Shown here: positions 26,548 through 35,343 of the stretch, one piece after another
Layout of the letters: every line of letters starts with the position of its first letter
Numbering within the stretch: the first letter of the stretch is position 1
Assembly: GCA_946554445.1 (NCBI GenBank)
Contig: CAMNSD010000007.1
Location: 62,001 to 126,000 of the forward strand
Reading direction: 5' to 3'
DNA from: an uncultured Lachnospiraceae bacterium
GTDB taxonomy: Bacteria > Bacillota > Clostridia > Lachnospirales > Lachnospiraceae
DNA: 64,000 nt
Position numbers and translations under genes: made by a program
The notes under the pieces: generated by a model
Seen by the model: only the letters and a program-made list of their open reading frames with translations
What the model was told of the DNA's origin: nothing
Database searches by the model: none

Positions 26548-27666
26548 TCACACATCGCCCCACTGCCGTATCAATTCCACATATCTCTCCGTCGTAAAAT
26601 CTTTGGCACGCTTTACAGACATCTCCCGATAATGCGCCATTCTCCCGGCATCCTCCAACAAACTGCCTATCTGCGCTGCCAGATTCTTTTCTTCTTCCGT
26701 TATGACACGCACGTCATAATTAACATCAGGACTCATATTATCTATTAAAATCCCATATTGGTCTTCCAAAATTTCCGCTGGTCCCGTGGGACAGTCCGTG
26801 GCGATCGCCGGCAGTCCCAGCGCCATCGCCTCCACCAGTGCATTGGGAAACCCTTCCCGGTAGGAAGTCAGCACATACAACGCCGCGCTTTGCAGATAAG
26901 GAAAAGGATTCCGTTGCATCCCCGTAAAATACACATCCTCCCCCACGCCAAGTTCCTTGGCCAGCTTCTTATATGCCGTAAACTCGCCATCCCCGACAAT
27001 CATCAGGCGGGCGTCGTTACGCTTCTCCTTCACCAGGGCAAACGCCTTGATCAGGTGCCAGAATCCTTTGACTTCATCCTCCCGCCCCATGGAAACAATG
27101 ATGGGGCCGTCCTCTTTCCAAGGCATCTGCGGTTTCTCCGCCCGGGCTTTTGCCAGCAGATCCGCTATATCCAGCGGATTATACAGCGTTACCGCCTTAT
27201 CACACCCGTACTTTTCCTGCAATTCTTCCTCAATCCGCCTAGAGCAACACAGTATCTTATCCGCCCGTCTGACAAAAAGACGGATTTTGCCCGTATCTTC
27301 CATATCCATATAACTGCGCAGACCAACCCAAACTTTCGCGCGCTTTCCCGAAAGGACATTGACAATATTGGCTGTGGAGCCAAAACTGTAGGCAATATCC
27401 GTCTTCAGCTGCCGTTTCAGCTGCCGCACCTTCAGACTGCGCTGTATGACACGAAATACCTTGCCTGCCAGCCCTTCTTTCACACCCAGGTGAATATCGA
27501 TCACGCGAAGTCCCGCAATATCGTAGGCAATATCATGGGAGTCAAACAATACGATGCATATTTCGTAATATGGAGCAAGCAGTCTTGCCGTAGCCACGCA
27601 GACGCGTTCAAATCCTCCCTGATGCAGCATTGGCACAATGAGCATCATTTTCTTTTTCTGATTCAT
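26548..27666 (-). CDS. Family 4 glycosyltransferase
   Basis: A 372-residue GT-B enzyme: VPMLHQGGFERV in the acceptor domain, IVSMGREDEVKGF, then SYREGFPNALVEAMALG with E-x7-E and AIATDCPTGPAEI. The GGFERV variant and the missing second glycine at TGPAE set it apart slightly from its paralogues. Its ATG overlaps the TGA of the small DUF3791-like gene as ATGA, so translation of this GT is coupled to the toxin-like cassette. Confidence 0.9.
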   Translation of the reverse strand: MNQKKKMMLIVPMLHQGGFERVCVATARLLAPYYEICIVLFDSHDIAYDIAGLRVIDIHLGVKEGLAGKVFRVIQRSLKVRQLKRQLKTDIAYSFGSTANIVNVLSGKRAKVWVGLRSYMDMEDTGKIRLFVRRADKILCCSRRIEEELQEKYGCDKAVTLYNPLDIADLLAKARAEKPQMPWKEDGPIIVSMGREDEVKGFWHLIKAFALVKEKRNDARLMIVGDGEFTAYKKLAKELGVGEDVYFTGMQRNPFPYLQSAALYVLTSYREGFPNALVEAMALGLPAIATDCPTGPAEILEDQYGILIDNMSPDVNYDVRVITEEEKNLAAQIGSLLEDAGRMAHYREMSVKRAKDFTTERYVELIRQWGDV

Positions 27667-27878
27667 TCGCTGTACCCCTGATATTCTTCCTTTAAATCCT
27701 CCGCCAGATAATCATCACTCATACAATGCAAATCCGACACACCTTCTCTGAGAAGTTGATACTCTTTAGACCGATAAAAAAAATCCAATGCAGCATCTAA
27801 CGTCAAATCGCATTTCTCAGCAAATAATGCGATTACTCTGGCATATTTCTTTTGTAAAAGAATTGGATTTGCCATCAT
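27663..27878 (-). CDS. DUF3791-like small protein (second, downstream copy)
   Basis: A 71-residue protein, mostly helical. The core is KYARVIALFAEKC, DAALDFFYRSKEY, EGVSDLHCMSDDYLAEDL, a pattern I recognise from short proteins encoded beside DUF3990 in Clostridia. It starts inside the last codons of the DUF3990 gene (4-base overlap) and its stop overlaps the next GT4 start. It is a candidate antitoxin or accessory of the DUF3990 protein by position and size. No function is established. Confidence 0.65.
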   Translation of the reverse strand: MMANPILLQKKYARVIALFAEKCDLTLDAALDFFYRSKEYQLLREGVSDLHCMSDDYLAEDLKEEYQGYSE

Positions 27879-28354
27879 AATTTATCGCTCCCCTCATAGA
27901 GTAGATACTTATCTATTATTTCTTGGGACCGGATACATATCTGCGCATTTGGTTTTTCATACTTTAATCGTCCAAGCGCTTCTGTCTTTGATATCATATT
28001 CTGAAAATATAATTCAACCGTATCAAACACTTTATCATTCGCCACACCACCCATCACGATATCGTAATCTGTTTCATCCTCTCCCCGGCGGCACAGAAAA
28101 ACAAAATCAAGCCATTCCTCAGAATAAGAATCAAAATTTAGAATTTTCACCCCTTTTGCCTCAAAGGCATTATCGTTAAAAACATATTTGGAAACATATG
28201 CATCCTGTCCGATACTTAAAAATCTCTTACAGAGTCCTTCTGCCTGTTCTTTGATAGGCGTCACATAGAATCCGGGCCCAAAGTCTACTCTCTTACGAGA
28301 ATGATTTATATCGGGTTGAGCCACAATGATGCGAGAACCATGATAAACTATCAT
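27875..28354 (-). CDS. DUF3990 protein, ADP-ribosyltransferase-like (candidate toxin)
   Basis: A 159-residue protein of the DUF3990 family, which I place in the ADP-ribosyltransferase superfamily. The start MIVYHGS gives His5, the usual NAD-binding histidine. DFGPGFYVT gives Tyr30, the second motif. DYDIVMGGVANDKVF (96-110) is the family's central block, and the third position is likely Gln138 or Glu145 in AQICIRSQE. It would transfer ADP-ribose to an unknown target. It overlaps the two flanking DUF3791 genes by four bases each, like a tightly regulated toxin unit. Toxicity is inferred, not shown. Confidence 0.72.
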   Translation of the reverse strand: MIVYHGSRIIVAQPDINHSRKRVDFGPGFYVTPIKEQAEGLCKRFLSIGQDAYVSKYVFNDNAFEAKGVKILNFDSYSEEWLDFVFLCRRGEDETDYDIVMGGVANDKVFDTVELYFQNMISKTEALGRLKYEKPNAQICIRSQEIIDKYLLYEGSDKL

Positions 28355-28596
28355 ATGCTTACCCCCTGTTCTTGCATAATACCCTCAATATCCTCAAGAA
28401 TGTAGTCTTTATCCTGTGTATGCAAAAATTCATATCCGGGAATGATATAATTATTCAAAATATTGCTTTTATCTTTCACAGCAACATATACATCTCTAGC
28501 ATTTTTTCCTTGTTTCAACGCCATATTTTCAATGCAGAAGATTACAAATTCCAACTCGTCTTCTGTTCTCACAGGTAATGCTTCCATCCTGGCCAT
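28351..28596 (-). CDS. DUF3791 small protein (first, upstream copy)
   Basis: An 81-residue protein: DELEFVIFCIENMA, then DVYVAVKDKSNIL, then YEFLHTQDKDYILEDI. The LHTxxxxYIxxDI signature is typical of DUF3791. It precedes the ART-like DUF3990 gene with an ATGA junction, so equal or lower toxin synthesis is built in, as in antitoxin-first modules. It follows the GT4 gene at 28,628 by 31 bases, with AGGGTGAG before the start. Confidence 0.68.
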   Translation of the reverse strand: MARMEALPVRTEDELEFVIFCIENMALKQGKNARDVYVAVKDKSNILNNYIIPGYEFLHTQDKDYILEDIEGIMQEQGVSI

Positions 28597-28627
28597 ACAC
28601 TCACCCTTTAAATCCTTCCTATATCAA

Positions 28628-29776
28628 CTATTCCAACGTCCCCGTCAGATAAAACCGTTCCAGTCTTCTGGCCTGTTCCCTTACATCAAAGCCAGCCTTT
28701 TTGACCGCTTCACACCCATCTTTTCTCTCATACGACAGACTGCGTTCCACTTCCTCTGCCCACTGCTCCTCGCCATCCTCCAGGCTGTGGAAACTTACCA
28801 ATTCACTGATGCCCACCTCTGTGGTAATCCGGTCGGAAATGATACACCGCAAACCTGCTGCCTGTGCTTCCACCACAGTACCCGGCAAACCCTCAAACCG
28901 GGATGGAAATAAGAACAGATCGAACGCCTGATAATAGGCCTCCACATCCTTGCGATTCCCCAGAAACAGCACATCCTTCTCCACACCAAGCGCCGCCGCC
29001 TGGGCTTTGGCCGCCGCCATCCCATCGCCTTCACCCAACAGAAGAAGTTTGCATGTCTTTCCCTTTTTGTCCAAATTCTGATGCAGTCTGCCAAAAATTG
29101 CCAGCAGAAACTCATGATTCTTAGCAAAATGAAATCTGCCCACATGCCCAATCACAAAACTATCCGCCAGCGAAAGTTCTGTCCGCACCTTCTCCCGCAA
29201 TGTCGTATTATACTGAAACCTCTGGGCATCAATGGCGTTTGGAACCAGACGAGCCTTCGGGGAACCGGCCCACTTCGGACCAAACACGGCCTCCCCGGCT
29301 TCTTTGGAACATGCCAGACAATAATCTGCCTTTTTCAGGAGCGGAAGCCGCAGCAGTTTCGTCACGATACCTTTTATGCCCTTATCTACACCCGCGCTTC
29401 TGGCATGGGCACACACCACCGGAACACCCGCCTTTTTCGCCTGAGGCAGATAAATTGACGCCGTGCTGGTCATATGTCCCTGCACCACTGCAAACTCATG
29501 ATGAGACTGAAAGAAATCCCGCACCGCCCGCCGATACGAAACGTAATTATAGACCATAAATTTAGGAAGCGCATAAACCCTTCCCCCCAGCGCCTCCACC
29601 TCTTCCTCATAAAAATGCTTCTGATATGCCGCAGAACCAATATCCCTGCGATGTATCAGAAAGTCAAACTGTACTTTGTCTCTGTCCATACAGCGGTACA
29701 GATCCATCACTCTGCTCTCTGCGCCGCCGAGGCTTAAACCTCCTAACACATGCAGCACCCGTACCGGTTCTCCCAT
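28628..29776 (-). CDS. Family 4 glycosyltransferase (EpsF/CapM-like)
   Basis: A 382-residue GT-B enzyme: VLHVLGGLSLGGAESRVMDLYR, VQGHMTSTASIYLPQ, HARSAGVDKG, VGRFHFAKNHE, and SRFEGLPGTVVEAQAAGL with E-x7-E. The LGGAES and HARSAG motifs are typical of the EpsF-like group in Gram-positive exopolysaccharide loci. The ATG at 29776 has AGGAGG five bases upstream; the frame is open to 29857. It lies between the deacetylase-like gene and the DUF3791/3990 cassette. Confidence 0.9.
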   Translation of the reverse strand: MGEPVRVLHVLGGLSLGGAESRVMDLYRCMDRDKVQFDFLIHRRDIGSAAYQKHFYEEEVEALGGRVYALPKFMVYNYVSYRRAVRDFFQSHHEFAVVQGHMTSTASIYLPQAKKAGVPVVCAHARSAGVDKGIKGIVTKLLRLPLLKKADYCLACSKEAGEAVFGPKWAGSPKARLVPNAIDAQRFQYNTTLREKVRTELSLADSFVIGHVGRFHFAKNHEFLLAIFGRLHQNLDKKGKTCKLLLLGEGDGMAAAKAQAAALGVEKDVLFLGNRKDVEAYYQAFDLFLFPSRFEGLPGTVVEAQAAGLRCIISDRITTEVGISELVSFHSLEDGEEQWAEEVERSLSYERKDGCEAVKKAGFDVREQARRLERFYLTGTLE

Positions 29777-29861
29777 AAGCGCCTCCTGGCTTCTCTGCCT
29801 GCTCTCATTTACTCTATCAAAATCCCCGGCAATAACCGCATTCCCCAAATCAGACACCTGT

Positions 29862-30590
29862 CTATAAGAGTTTCACCAGCACATGCTTCCCCATCGCCAG
29901 CACGTATTCCCATACATGCCCGGCCGCTGTCCTTTTACTCGGCTTTTCCTGCAAATATTCCCGATAGGATATTACCTTCTGTTCCTCAAATATCTTCCGA
30001 TATCTCTCCATATCCCGGCCGTTCAACGTATTGGTGTGTACCACCATTGTGGTAATTCCTTTGTCTTTCTTAAGACTGTTCTCCAGCCGGAAAGAAATGG
30101 GATAAAAAGTAAGGTTCTGCCACAGATACGGGCTGCTCCCGAATCCGTCCGTCAGCCCCTTAAATCCAGCCTGTTTTAAGGCTCGCAAAGTATTTCGGTC
30201 ATAAGAGTGGGCCGGCGCCATAAACAATTGCGTCATAATGCCATGCCCTGCCAGAATCTCTTTCCCATGCTCCAGCATGGCAAGCTGCTCCTCATAGGGC
30301 ACGCCCGCAAACTCCGAAAAATCGTTTAAAGGAAAAACACCGCCCTTGTGTTGTGTGTACACATGATAGCAACCGTGCTGGGCCACCAACCAGCCCTCTT
30401 CCTGCCGCTTCCTGACATATTCCCAGAAATCCTGCCGAAAGACGCCCCGGTCCAGATTCTCGTCCCGATTGTCCGGCACCACACCGATCAACGGTTTAAT
30501 ATCAAATTCATCCAAAAGCGCCGCAAACGCCTGGAACTTCTCCCAATCCATGCCGGGCGTGATATCGTCTAAGCGAACCGCTATCTTCAT
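29862..30590 (-). CDS. DUF2334/polysaccharide deacetylase-like protein
   Basis: A 242-residue cytoplasmic protein: MKIAVRLDDITPGMDW puts Asp8-Asp9 at the metal/base site, AQHGCYHVY gives His72 and His76, and MAPAHSYDRNT is the later conserved block. This is the DUF2334 branch of the NodB deacetylase superfamily. It lies 26 bases downstream of a formyltransferase-like gene and two genes after the WbpP-like epimerase. A plausible role is removing the N-acetyl of a sugar before N-formylation, but the substrate is inferred only. GGAGG five bases before the ATG fixes the start. Confidence 0.7.
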   Translation of the reverse strand: MKIAVRLDDITPGMDWEKFQAFAALLDEFDIKPLIGVVPDNRDENLDRGVFRQDFWEYVRKRQEEGWLVAQHGCYHVYTQHKGGVFPLNDFSEFAGVPYEEQLAMLEHGKEILAGHGIMTQLFMAPAHSYDRNTLRALKQAGFKGLTDGFGSSPYLWQNLTFYPISFRLENSLKKDKGITTMVVHTNTLNGRDMERYRKIFEEQKVISYREYLQEKPSKRTAAGHVWEYVLAMGKHVLVKLL

Positions 30591-30616
30591 ACCAGCCTCC
30601 ATAATTCCGCTCTGCG

Positions 30617-31537
30617 CTACTTCAGTACATCTCCCGCCTGCAGGCTGCGAACACATTCGTAGCGGTCTATCAAAAGGGAGCCATCCACCGTCCGCACCAC
30701 CAGTTTCCCGTCAAACACATCAATCACTTCACCTGGGGCATAGGCCGAAAAATCTATCATCTCATCAAAGGGATGGGCTTCCCACACCCGCACCTCATCC
30801 GCTCCGCACATCGCGAAGGCACCCGGAAAAGGCGCCGCCACGCCACGGATCAGATTATAAATCTCACGGGTTCTGGCATGGAAATCTATCTTCCCATCCG
30901 CCGCCGTGCGCTTTTCATACCAAGAATCAAAATCCTTGGAATCCGTGCGAATCACAATCGCATCTTCCTCATAGGCTTTTAAAAGCTTTCGGATCAGATT
31001 TTTAGAACAGATCATATTCTTATACTGCGCCGTGCGGATATCGTCATGAGGCGTAATGGAAAACATCTCCGTGGCAAACACATTGGGGCTGTCCGCCTTC
31101 TCATCATAGCGGAAGAGATTCAAGTTAAACCGGCTATCCCCCAAAATGATGGACCAATTTAGTGGGGAACGCCCTCTGCCAAAGGGCAGATAACCGCTGT
31201 TGCCATGGAATCCATACACGCCATACTTAAAACAGTCCAGCACCGATTTAGGCATCAGTCTCTGCCATCCCATGGAGATGCCAATATCAAATTCGTTTTC
31301 ACGCATGAATTTCTGTGTTTTTTCGTCCGTCAAGAAATAGCTGTCCGCCTCATGCACGGGAATCCCAAATTTTTCTGTGAGAATGGAAAGTCCCTTATAT
31401 CCCGATACCTGATTCTTCTTCGTGACTTCCGGACTGATGGTAATCACCAGATCCACCGGACAGATCTGCTCCTGGATAAAAGTGACAATATTTTCGGAAG
31501 TATCCTTCACGCCAAATACGACTACCTTGTATTTCAT
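30617..31537 (-). CDS. Formyltransferase-family protein with altered catalytic loop
   Basis: A 306-residue protein with the formyltransferase fold. The N-terminal domain begins KVVVFGVKDTSENI. The loop YGFHGNSGYLPFGRGRSPLN contains His111, and Asp149 lies in KADSPNVF. A C-terminal OB-like domain contains RGVAAPFPGAF. In typical members the first catalytic residue is Asn two before the His; here Gly109 is in that place and Asn113 follows instead. The LPxxRGRxPxNW part is intact, so folate binding is likely. It may formylate a sugar amine or use another one-carbon or acyl donor. AGAGGA precedes the ATG. Confidence 0.72.
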   Translation of the reverse strand: MKYKVVVFGVKDTSENIVTFIQEQICPVDLVITISPEVTKKNQVSGYKGLSILTEKFGIPVHEADSYFLTDEKTQKFMRENEFDIGISMGWQRLMPKSVLDCFKYGVYGFHGNSGYLPFGRGRSPLNWSIILGDSRFNLNLFRYDEKADSPNVFATEMFSITPHDDIRTAQYKNMICSKNLIRKLLKAYEEDAIVIRTDSKDFDSWYEKRTAADGKIDFHARTREIYNLIRGVAAPFPGAFAMCGADEVRVWEAHPFDEMIDFSAYAPGEVIDVFDGKLVVRTVDGSLLIDRYECVRSLQAGDVLK

Positions 31538-31628
31538 ATCATTCCTCTTTTTCTACGCCTGATTCATAACAGTTAAACTATCTCACCGCCGCGTTCTTTC
31601 GCATACGCAAACGTTCTTTTCTCGTTAT

Positions 31629-32606
31629 TTACCGCAGATATTCCTTATACCAGTCGATTGCCAGCGCAATGCCCTTCTCAAAATCATATTCCGGATCATA
31701 GCCCAACAATTCCCTGGCCTTCGTGATATCCGCATTGGAATCCCGCACGTCACCCTTTCTCGGCGGTCCAAAATTGGGTTCCACATCCTTGCCCAGCGCT
31801 TTACAGAGATGATAATAAATATCTATCAAAAAAAGCCTGCCGCCGGCACCCACATTAAAGGCCTGTCCCGCCGCATCCCCGGAAGCCTTACAGGCCCGCA
31901 GATTCGCCTCAATCACGTTATCAATATAAGTAAAATCCCTGGACTGCTTTCCATCGCCATTGATGGTGGGTACTTCCCCGTGGAGCAGCTGCTTGATAAA
32001 CTTCGGGATCACCGCCGCATACATACCATTCGGATCCTGCCTGCGTCCGAACACATTGAAATAACGAAGTCCATAGGTATCCAATCCATACAATTCTTTA
32101 TAAAGGCGGCCATACTCCTCGTCCACTCTCTTCGTCAGCGCATAAGGGGAAATCACCTTTCCTTCCTGGCCCTCTTTCTTCGGCAGTGTTGGAGAATCCC
32201 CATAAACAGAAGAACTGGAAGCATAGACAAATTTCTTGACACCGTTTATCCTGGACGCCTCCATCATATTTAAAGTGCCGCGAATATTAATTTCTTCATA
32301 CAGAAGCGGCATCTCGATACTCCTTGGCACACTGCCCCAGGCCGCCTGCTGTAATACATAATCCACGCCTTCTGTGGCTTCTTTACAGGTATCAAGACTG
32401 CGGATATCGCCCTTGATAAAAGTAAATCTCTCGTTAGATATTAACGGCTCGATATTCTCATATTTACCGGTAGAAAGATCATCCAGACACCGCACAGTGT
32501 AACCCATGTCGATCAATGCCTCACACAGATTAGAACCGATAAAACCGGCGCCGCCGCCTACTAGAAAGACACTGTCCTTGTCAAACTCAATATCCCGATA
32601 TCCCAT
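31629..32606 (-). CDS. UDP-GlcNAc/GlcNAcA C4-epimerase (WbpP/TviC-like)
   Basis: A 325-residue extended short-chain dehydrogenase. It has GGAGFIGSNL for NAD, then VLQQAAWGSVPRSIEMPLL, SSSSVYGDSPTLPKKEG, SPYALTKRVDE (Tyr and Lys of the catalytic triad) and GLRYFNVFGRRQDPNGMYAAV. These match the WbpP/TviC group, which interconverts UDP-GlcNAc and UDP-GalNAc or their uronic acids. With the dehydrogenase at 34,018 it should give UDP-GalNAcA. The ATG at 32606 has AGAAAGGA ten bases upstream; an ATG at 32618 is too close to that site. Confidence 0.88.
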   Translation of the reverse strand: MGYRDIEFDKDSVFLVGGGAGFIGSNLCEALIDMGYTVRCLDDLSTGKYENIEPLISNERFTFIKGDIRSLDTCKEATEGVDYVLQQAAWGSVPRSIEMPLLYEEINIRGTLNMMEASRINGVKKFVYASSSSVYGDSPTLPKKEGQEGKVISPYALTKRVDEEYGRLYKELYGLDTYGLRYFNVFGRRQDPNGMYAAVIPKFIKQLLHGEVPTINGDGKQSRDFTYIDNVIEANLRACKASGDAAGQAFNVGAGGRLFLIDIYYHLCKALGKDVEPNFGPPRKGDVRDSNADITKARELLGYDPEYDFEKGIALAIDWYKEYLR

Positions 32607-32659
32607 TTCGATAACCATCCTTTCTGTTGTTACTTTTCACACGAACCTATTTTTCTCTT

Positions 32660-34030
32660 TCACTGGCCAGGCATCGTCCTGTCTTTTATCTGAAAGTACA
32701 GTTCTCTTATCAACAAATACAATGCCATATAAAAAATTGAGAACCCGTATATCATATACCTGGACAGACACATGATCGTAATAGAGGTGGCGCACACATT
32801 GGCCGCTATAAATAGAAGCGCCACTCCCATAGCCAATGGCGCCTCAAAACGCCTCCTAACACGCATCAGATACAATGACAATCCCACCGACACGAAATAC
32901 AGCGCCAGAGCTGCCCAATTAAGCAGTGGATGCACCACCGCTATGCTTCGCACAAACCCATTTCTGCACAACAAAATATAATCATAAAGCCACTGTCCGA
33001 AACAGACCGGCAACAGCTTCCGGATCATCCTGCCGGCCATATCATCCGACATACTGCTCTGCTCATAGTAGTCTACTTTGCCAAGGCCGAAGAAATAAAA
33101 GGACATATCCGCCTCAAGCACCTGGAATTTTAAAATATCATGATGTTCTTCCAGATATGCCGCCCTTTCCCGAAAGGTATCGCCGGCATATTTATAATTC
33201 AGCCCCAGATGATTGGCTTCCTCATAGAATTGATCGAAAAATTTTCTTTCCAGACTACCTTCTGCAAAAACATCCCCATCTTCCTCGTCGCAGGCATAAA
33301 TCACATTCGTCAGTGTATTGACCTGTCCGTAAGTATTCCCCATAAAGTATCCTGTGACAAAATAATTATACACATGAACCGTCAGACTGCGCAACCCAAA
33401 CACGGCAATCAAAGCCGTCAACGGAATCACAACAGCCCGATATTTCTTACGGATTACCATCTGGATTACACAAATAAGCGCCCACATCAGAATCGTAGTC
33501 ATCATCTGCCCTCTGGTCATAGAAAGCAGGAATGCCATCAGAAGACTGAGTATCCGGTCACGCTTCCTTTCCTCAAAGACCATTCGCAGCAAAAAATACA
33601 GGAAAAACTGAAACAAAGGTATGCACAACGCCTCGCTCATCACCGAGTTTTCTAGGAAAATATGCAGGGCGGACACATACCTCGTCATTAGATGCGGCAG
33701 AAGCTGTAAGAAAACTAACAGTACCTCCTCCCACAGATGCAGGCGAAAACGCCTTGTCAGATATTCCGACAACACCGTGATGCCAAAGGCCGTGAAAATC
33801 CCCTGTACAGCCATCGCCGCCGGCAGATACCCCTCGCCGATCACCGACCGGAAGCACCACAAAAACAGGGGGTAGAGAGGTTCTCTGTGAATGTGCATTA
33901 TGATATACTGTTCGGAGTCGTTATAGACGCCAACACCACAAGCCGCAAGCATGGTCATAAAAAACACAAGCAATGCGGCCAGAATACACAAAGCCCTCTT
34001 CTTATCCCTGTTCAATCTTACAATCTCCAA
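32660..34030 (-). CDS. Multi-spanning membrane protein, GT-C/GT39-like
   Basis: A 456-residue polytopic protein. After the first segment comes VYNDSEQYI, the acidic GT-C position, then HREPLYPLFLWC, a pattern common in bacterial PMT-like proteins. About ten more segments and an outer loop follow. It probably transfers a sugar from a polyprenyl-phosphate donor outside the cell. There is no ATG in the first 19 codons. A TTG at 34030 (GAGGG nine bases upstream, overlapping the dehydrogenase stop) or at 34015 (GGAG nine bases upstream) is the likely start. It sits between the two UDP-GalNAcA genes. Confidence 0.62.
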   Translation of the reverse strand: MEIVRLNRDKKRALCILAALLVFFMTMLAACGVGVYNDSEQYIIMHIHREPLYPLFLWCFRSVIGEGYLPAAMAVQGIFTAFGITVLSEYLTRRFRLHLWEEVLLVFLQLLPHLMTRYVSALHIFLENSVMSEALCIPLFQFFLYFLLRMVFEERKRDRILSLLMAFLLSMTRGQMMTTILMWALICVIQMVIRKKYRAVVIPLTALIAVFGLRSLTVHVYNYFVTGYFMGNTYGQVNTLTNVIYACDEEDGDVFAEGSLERKFFDQFYEEANHLGLNYKYAGDTFRERAAYLEEHHDILKFQVLEADMSFYFFGLGKVDYYEQSSMSDDMAGRMIRKLLPVCFGQWLYDYILLCRNGFVRSIAVVHPLLNWAALALYFVSVGLSLYLMRVRRRFEAPLAMGVALLFIAANVCATSITIMCLSRYMIYGFSIFYMALYLLIRELYFQIKDRTMPGQ

Positions 34031-35334
34031 TACCGATATCCCTCTGCCAGATATGTTTTTCTATCCAAGATGCCCTTTAAATCCATCAATACCTTCTTCT
34101 GGTGGTTGGGATTATAGAAAGCATCAATGTCTTCCCGGCGCAGGCTCAAGAACTGCTCATGCGCCACCGCGATGATCACTGCATCCATATCTTTCACATC
34201 ATCCATGGTCTGGAAGTCTATGCCATAAAGACGTTTGGCCTCCCCTGCATCGGCCGCCGGATCTACCACAAGCGGCGTAATCCCATATTCTCCCAGTTCT
34301 TTATAAATATCAATCACTTTTGTATTTCTGGTATCCGGACAATTCTCCTTAAAAGTGAAACCAAGAATCGCCACCTTCGCTTTTTTCACGGGAATATCTG
34401 ACTTGATCAGGTCTTTTACCAGACTCTCCGCCACATATTTGCCCATATCGTCATTGATGCGTCTGCCGGAAAGAATAATCTGGGAATGATACCCTAACTC
34501 CTCCGCCTTGTAAGTCAGATAATAGGGATCTACGCCAATGCAGTGTCCCCCCACCAATCCCGGCATAAAAGGCAGGAAATTCCACTTCGTACCCGCCGCC
34601 TCCAATACGGATTTGGTATCTATATTCATCTTGTGGAAGATGATTGAAAGTTCGTTCATAAACGCTATATTGATATCTCTCTGGCTATTTTCAATCACCT
34701 TGGCAGCCTCCGCCACCTTGATGGACTCCGCCCGGTAAACACCCACTTCCACCACCAGTTCATAAACTTTAGCGATAATGTCCAATGTTTCTTCATCCAT
34801 ACCGGATACAATCTTGGTGATGGTCTCCAATCTATGTACCTTGTCGCCAGGATTGATACGCTCCGGTGAATAGCCGATCTTAAAATCCACGCCACATTTC
34901 AATCCCGATTCCTTCTCTAAAATAGGCACACAGATATCCTCCGTCACACCGGGATAAACCGTGGATTCAAATACAACCACCGAACCTTTCGTCAGATTCT
35001 GCCCCAAAATACGGCTTGCTCCTTCCACTGGCGACAAATCAGGCGTATGATCATCGTTAACCGGCGTGGGTACCGCCACAATATGAAACTTCGCTTCTCT
35101 CAGACGGGATGCATCCGCCGTGAAATCCACCTTCGTGTTGCGTATCACCTCATTGCCCACCTCATTGGTCGGATCGATGCCGTTCTGATACAAGCCTATC
35201 TTCTGCTCATTTAAGTCAAACCCTACCACCTTGATTTTCCTCGCAAACGCAACTGCGATAGGCATACCCACATATCCTAAGCCTACCAAGGACAGCTTCT
35301 CTTCTCCGCTCACCAGTTTCTCATATAATCCCAT
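34018..35334 (-). CDS. UDP-N-acetyl-hexosamine 6-dehydrogenase (TviB/WbpO-like)
   Basis: A 438-residue nucleotide-sugar dehydrogenase. SLVGLGYVGMPIAVAF forms the NAD site, VPTPVNDDHTPDL and ESTVYPGVTED follow, SPERINPGDKVHRL is the substrate block, and GGHCIGVDPYY carries the catalytic Cys265; then LGFTFKENCPDTRN. The match to TviB of the Vi capsule pathway is strong along its length. It oxidises C6 of UDP-GlcNAc or UDP-GalNAc to the carboxylate with two NAD. The product could be the acceptor for the two AsnB-like amidotransferases. It follows the GT4 gene by nine bases. Confidence 0.9.
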   Translation of the reverse strand: MGLYEKLVSGEEKLSLVGLGYVGMPIAVAFARKIKVVGFDLNEQKIGLYQNGIDPTNEVGNEVIRNTKVDFTADASRLREAKFHIVAVPTPVNDDHTPDLSPVEGASRILGQNLTKGSVVVFESTVYPGVTEDICVPILEKESGLKCGVDFKIGYSPERINPGDKVHRLETITKIVSGMDEETLDIIAKVYELVVEVGVYRAESIKVAEAAKVIENSQRDINIAFMNELSIIFHKMNIDTKSVLEAAGTKWNFLPFMPGLVGGHCIGVDPYYLTYKAEELGYHSQIILSGRRINDDMGKYVAESLVKDLIKSDIPVKKAKVAILGFTFKENCPDTRNTKVIDIYKELGEYGITPLVVDPAADAGEAKRLYGIDFQTMDDVKDMDAVIIAVAHEQFLSLRREDIDAFYNPNHQKKVLMDLKGILDRKTYLAEGYRYWRL

Positions 35335-35343
35335 CTTTCATCC

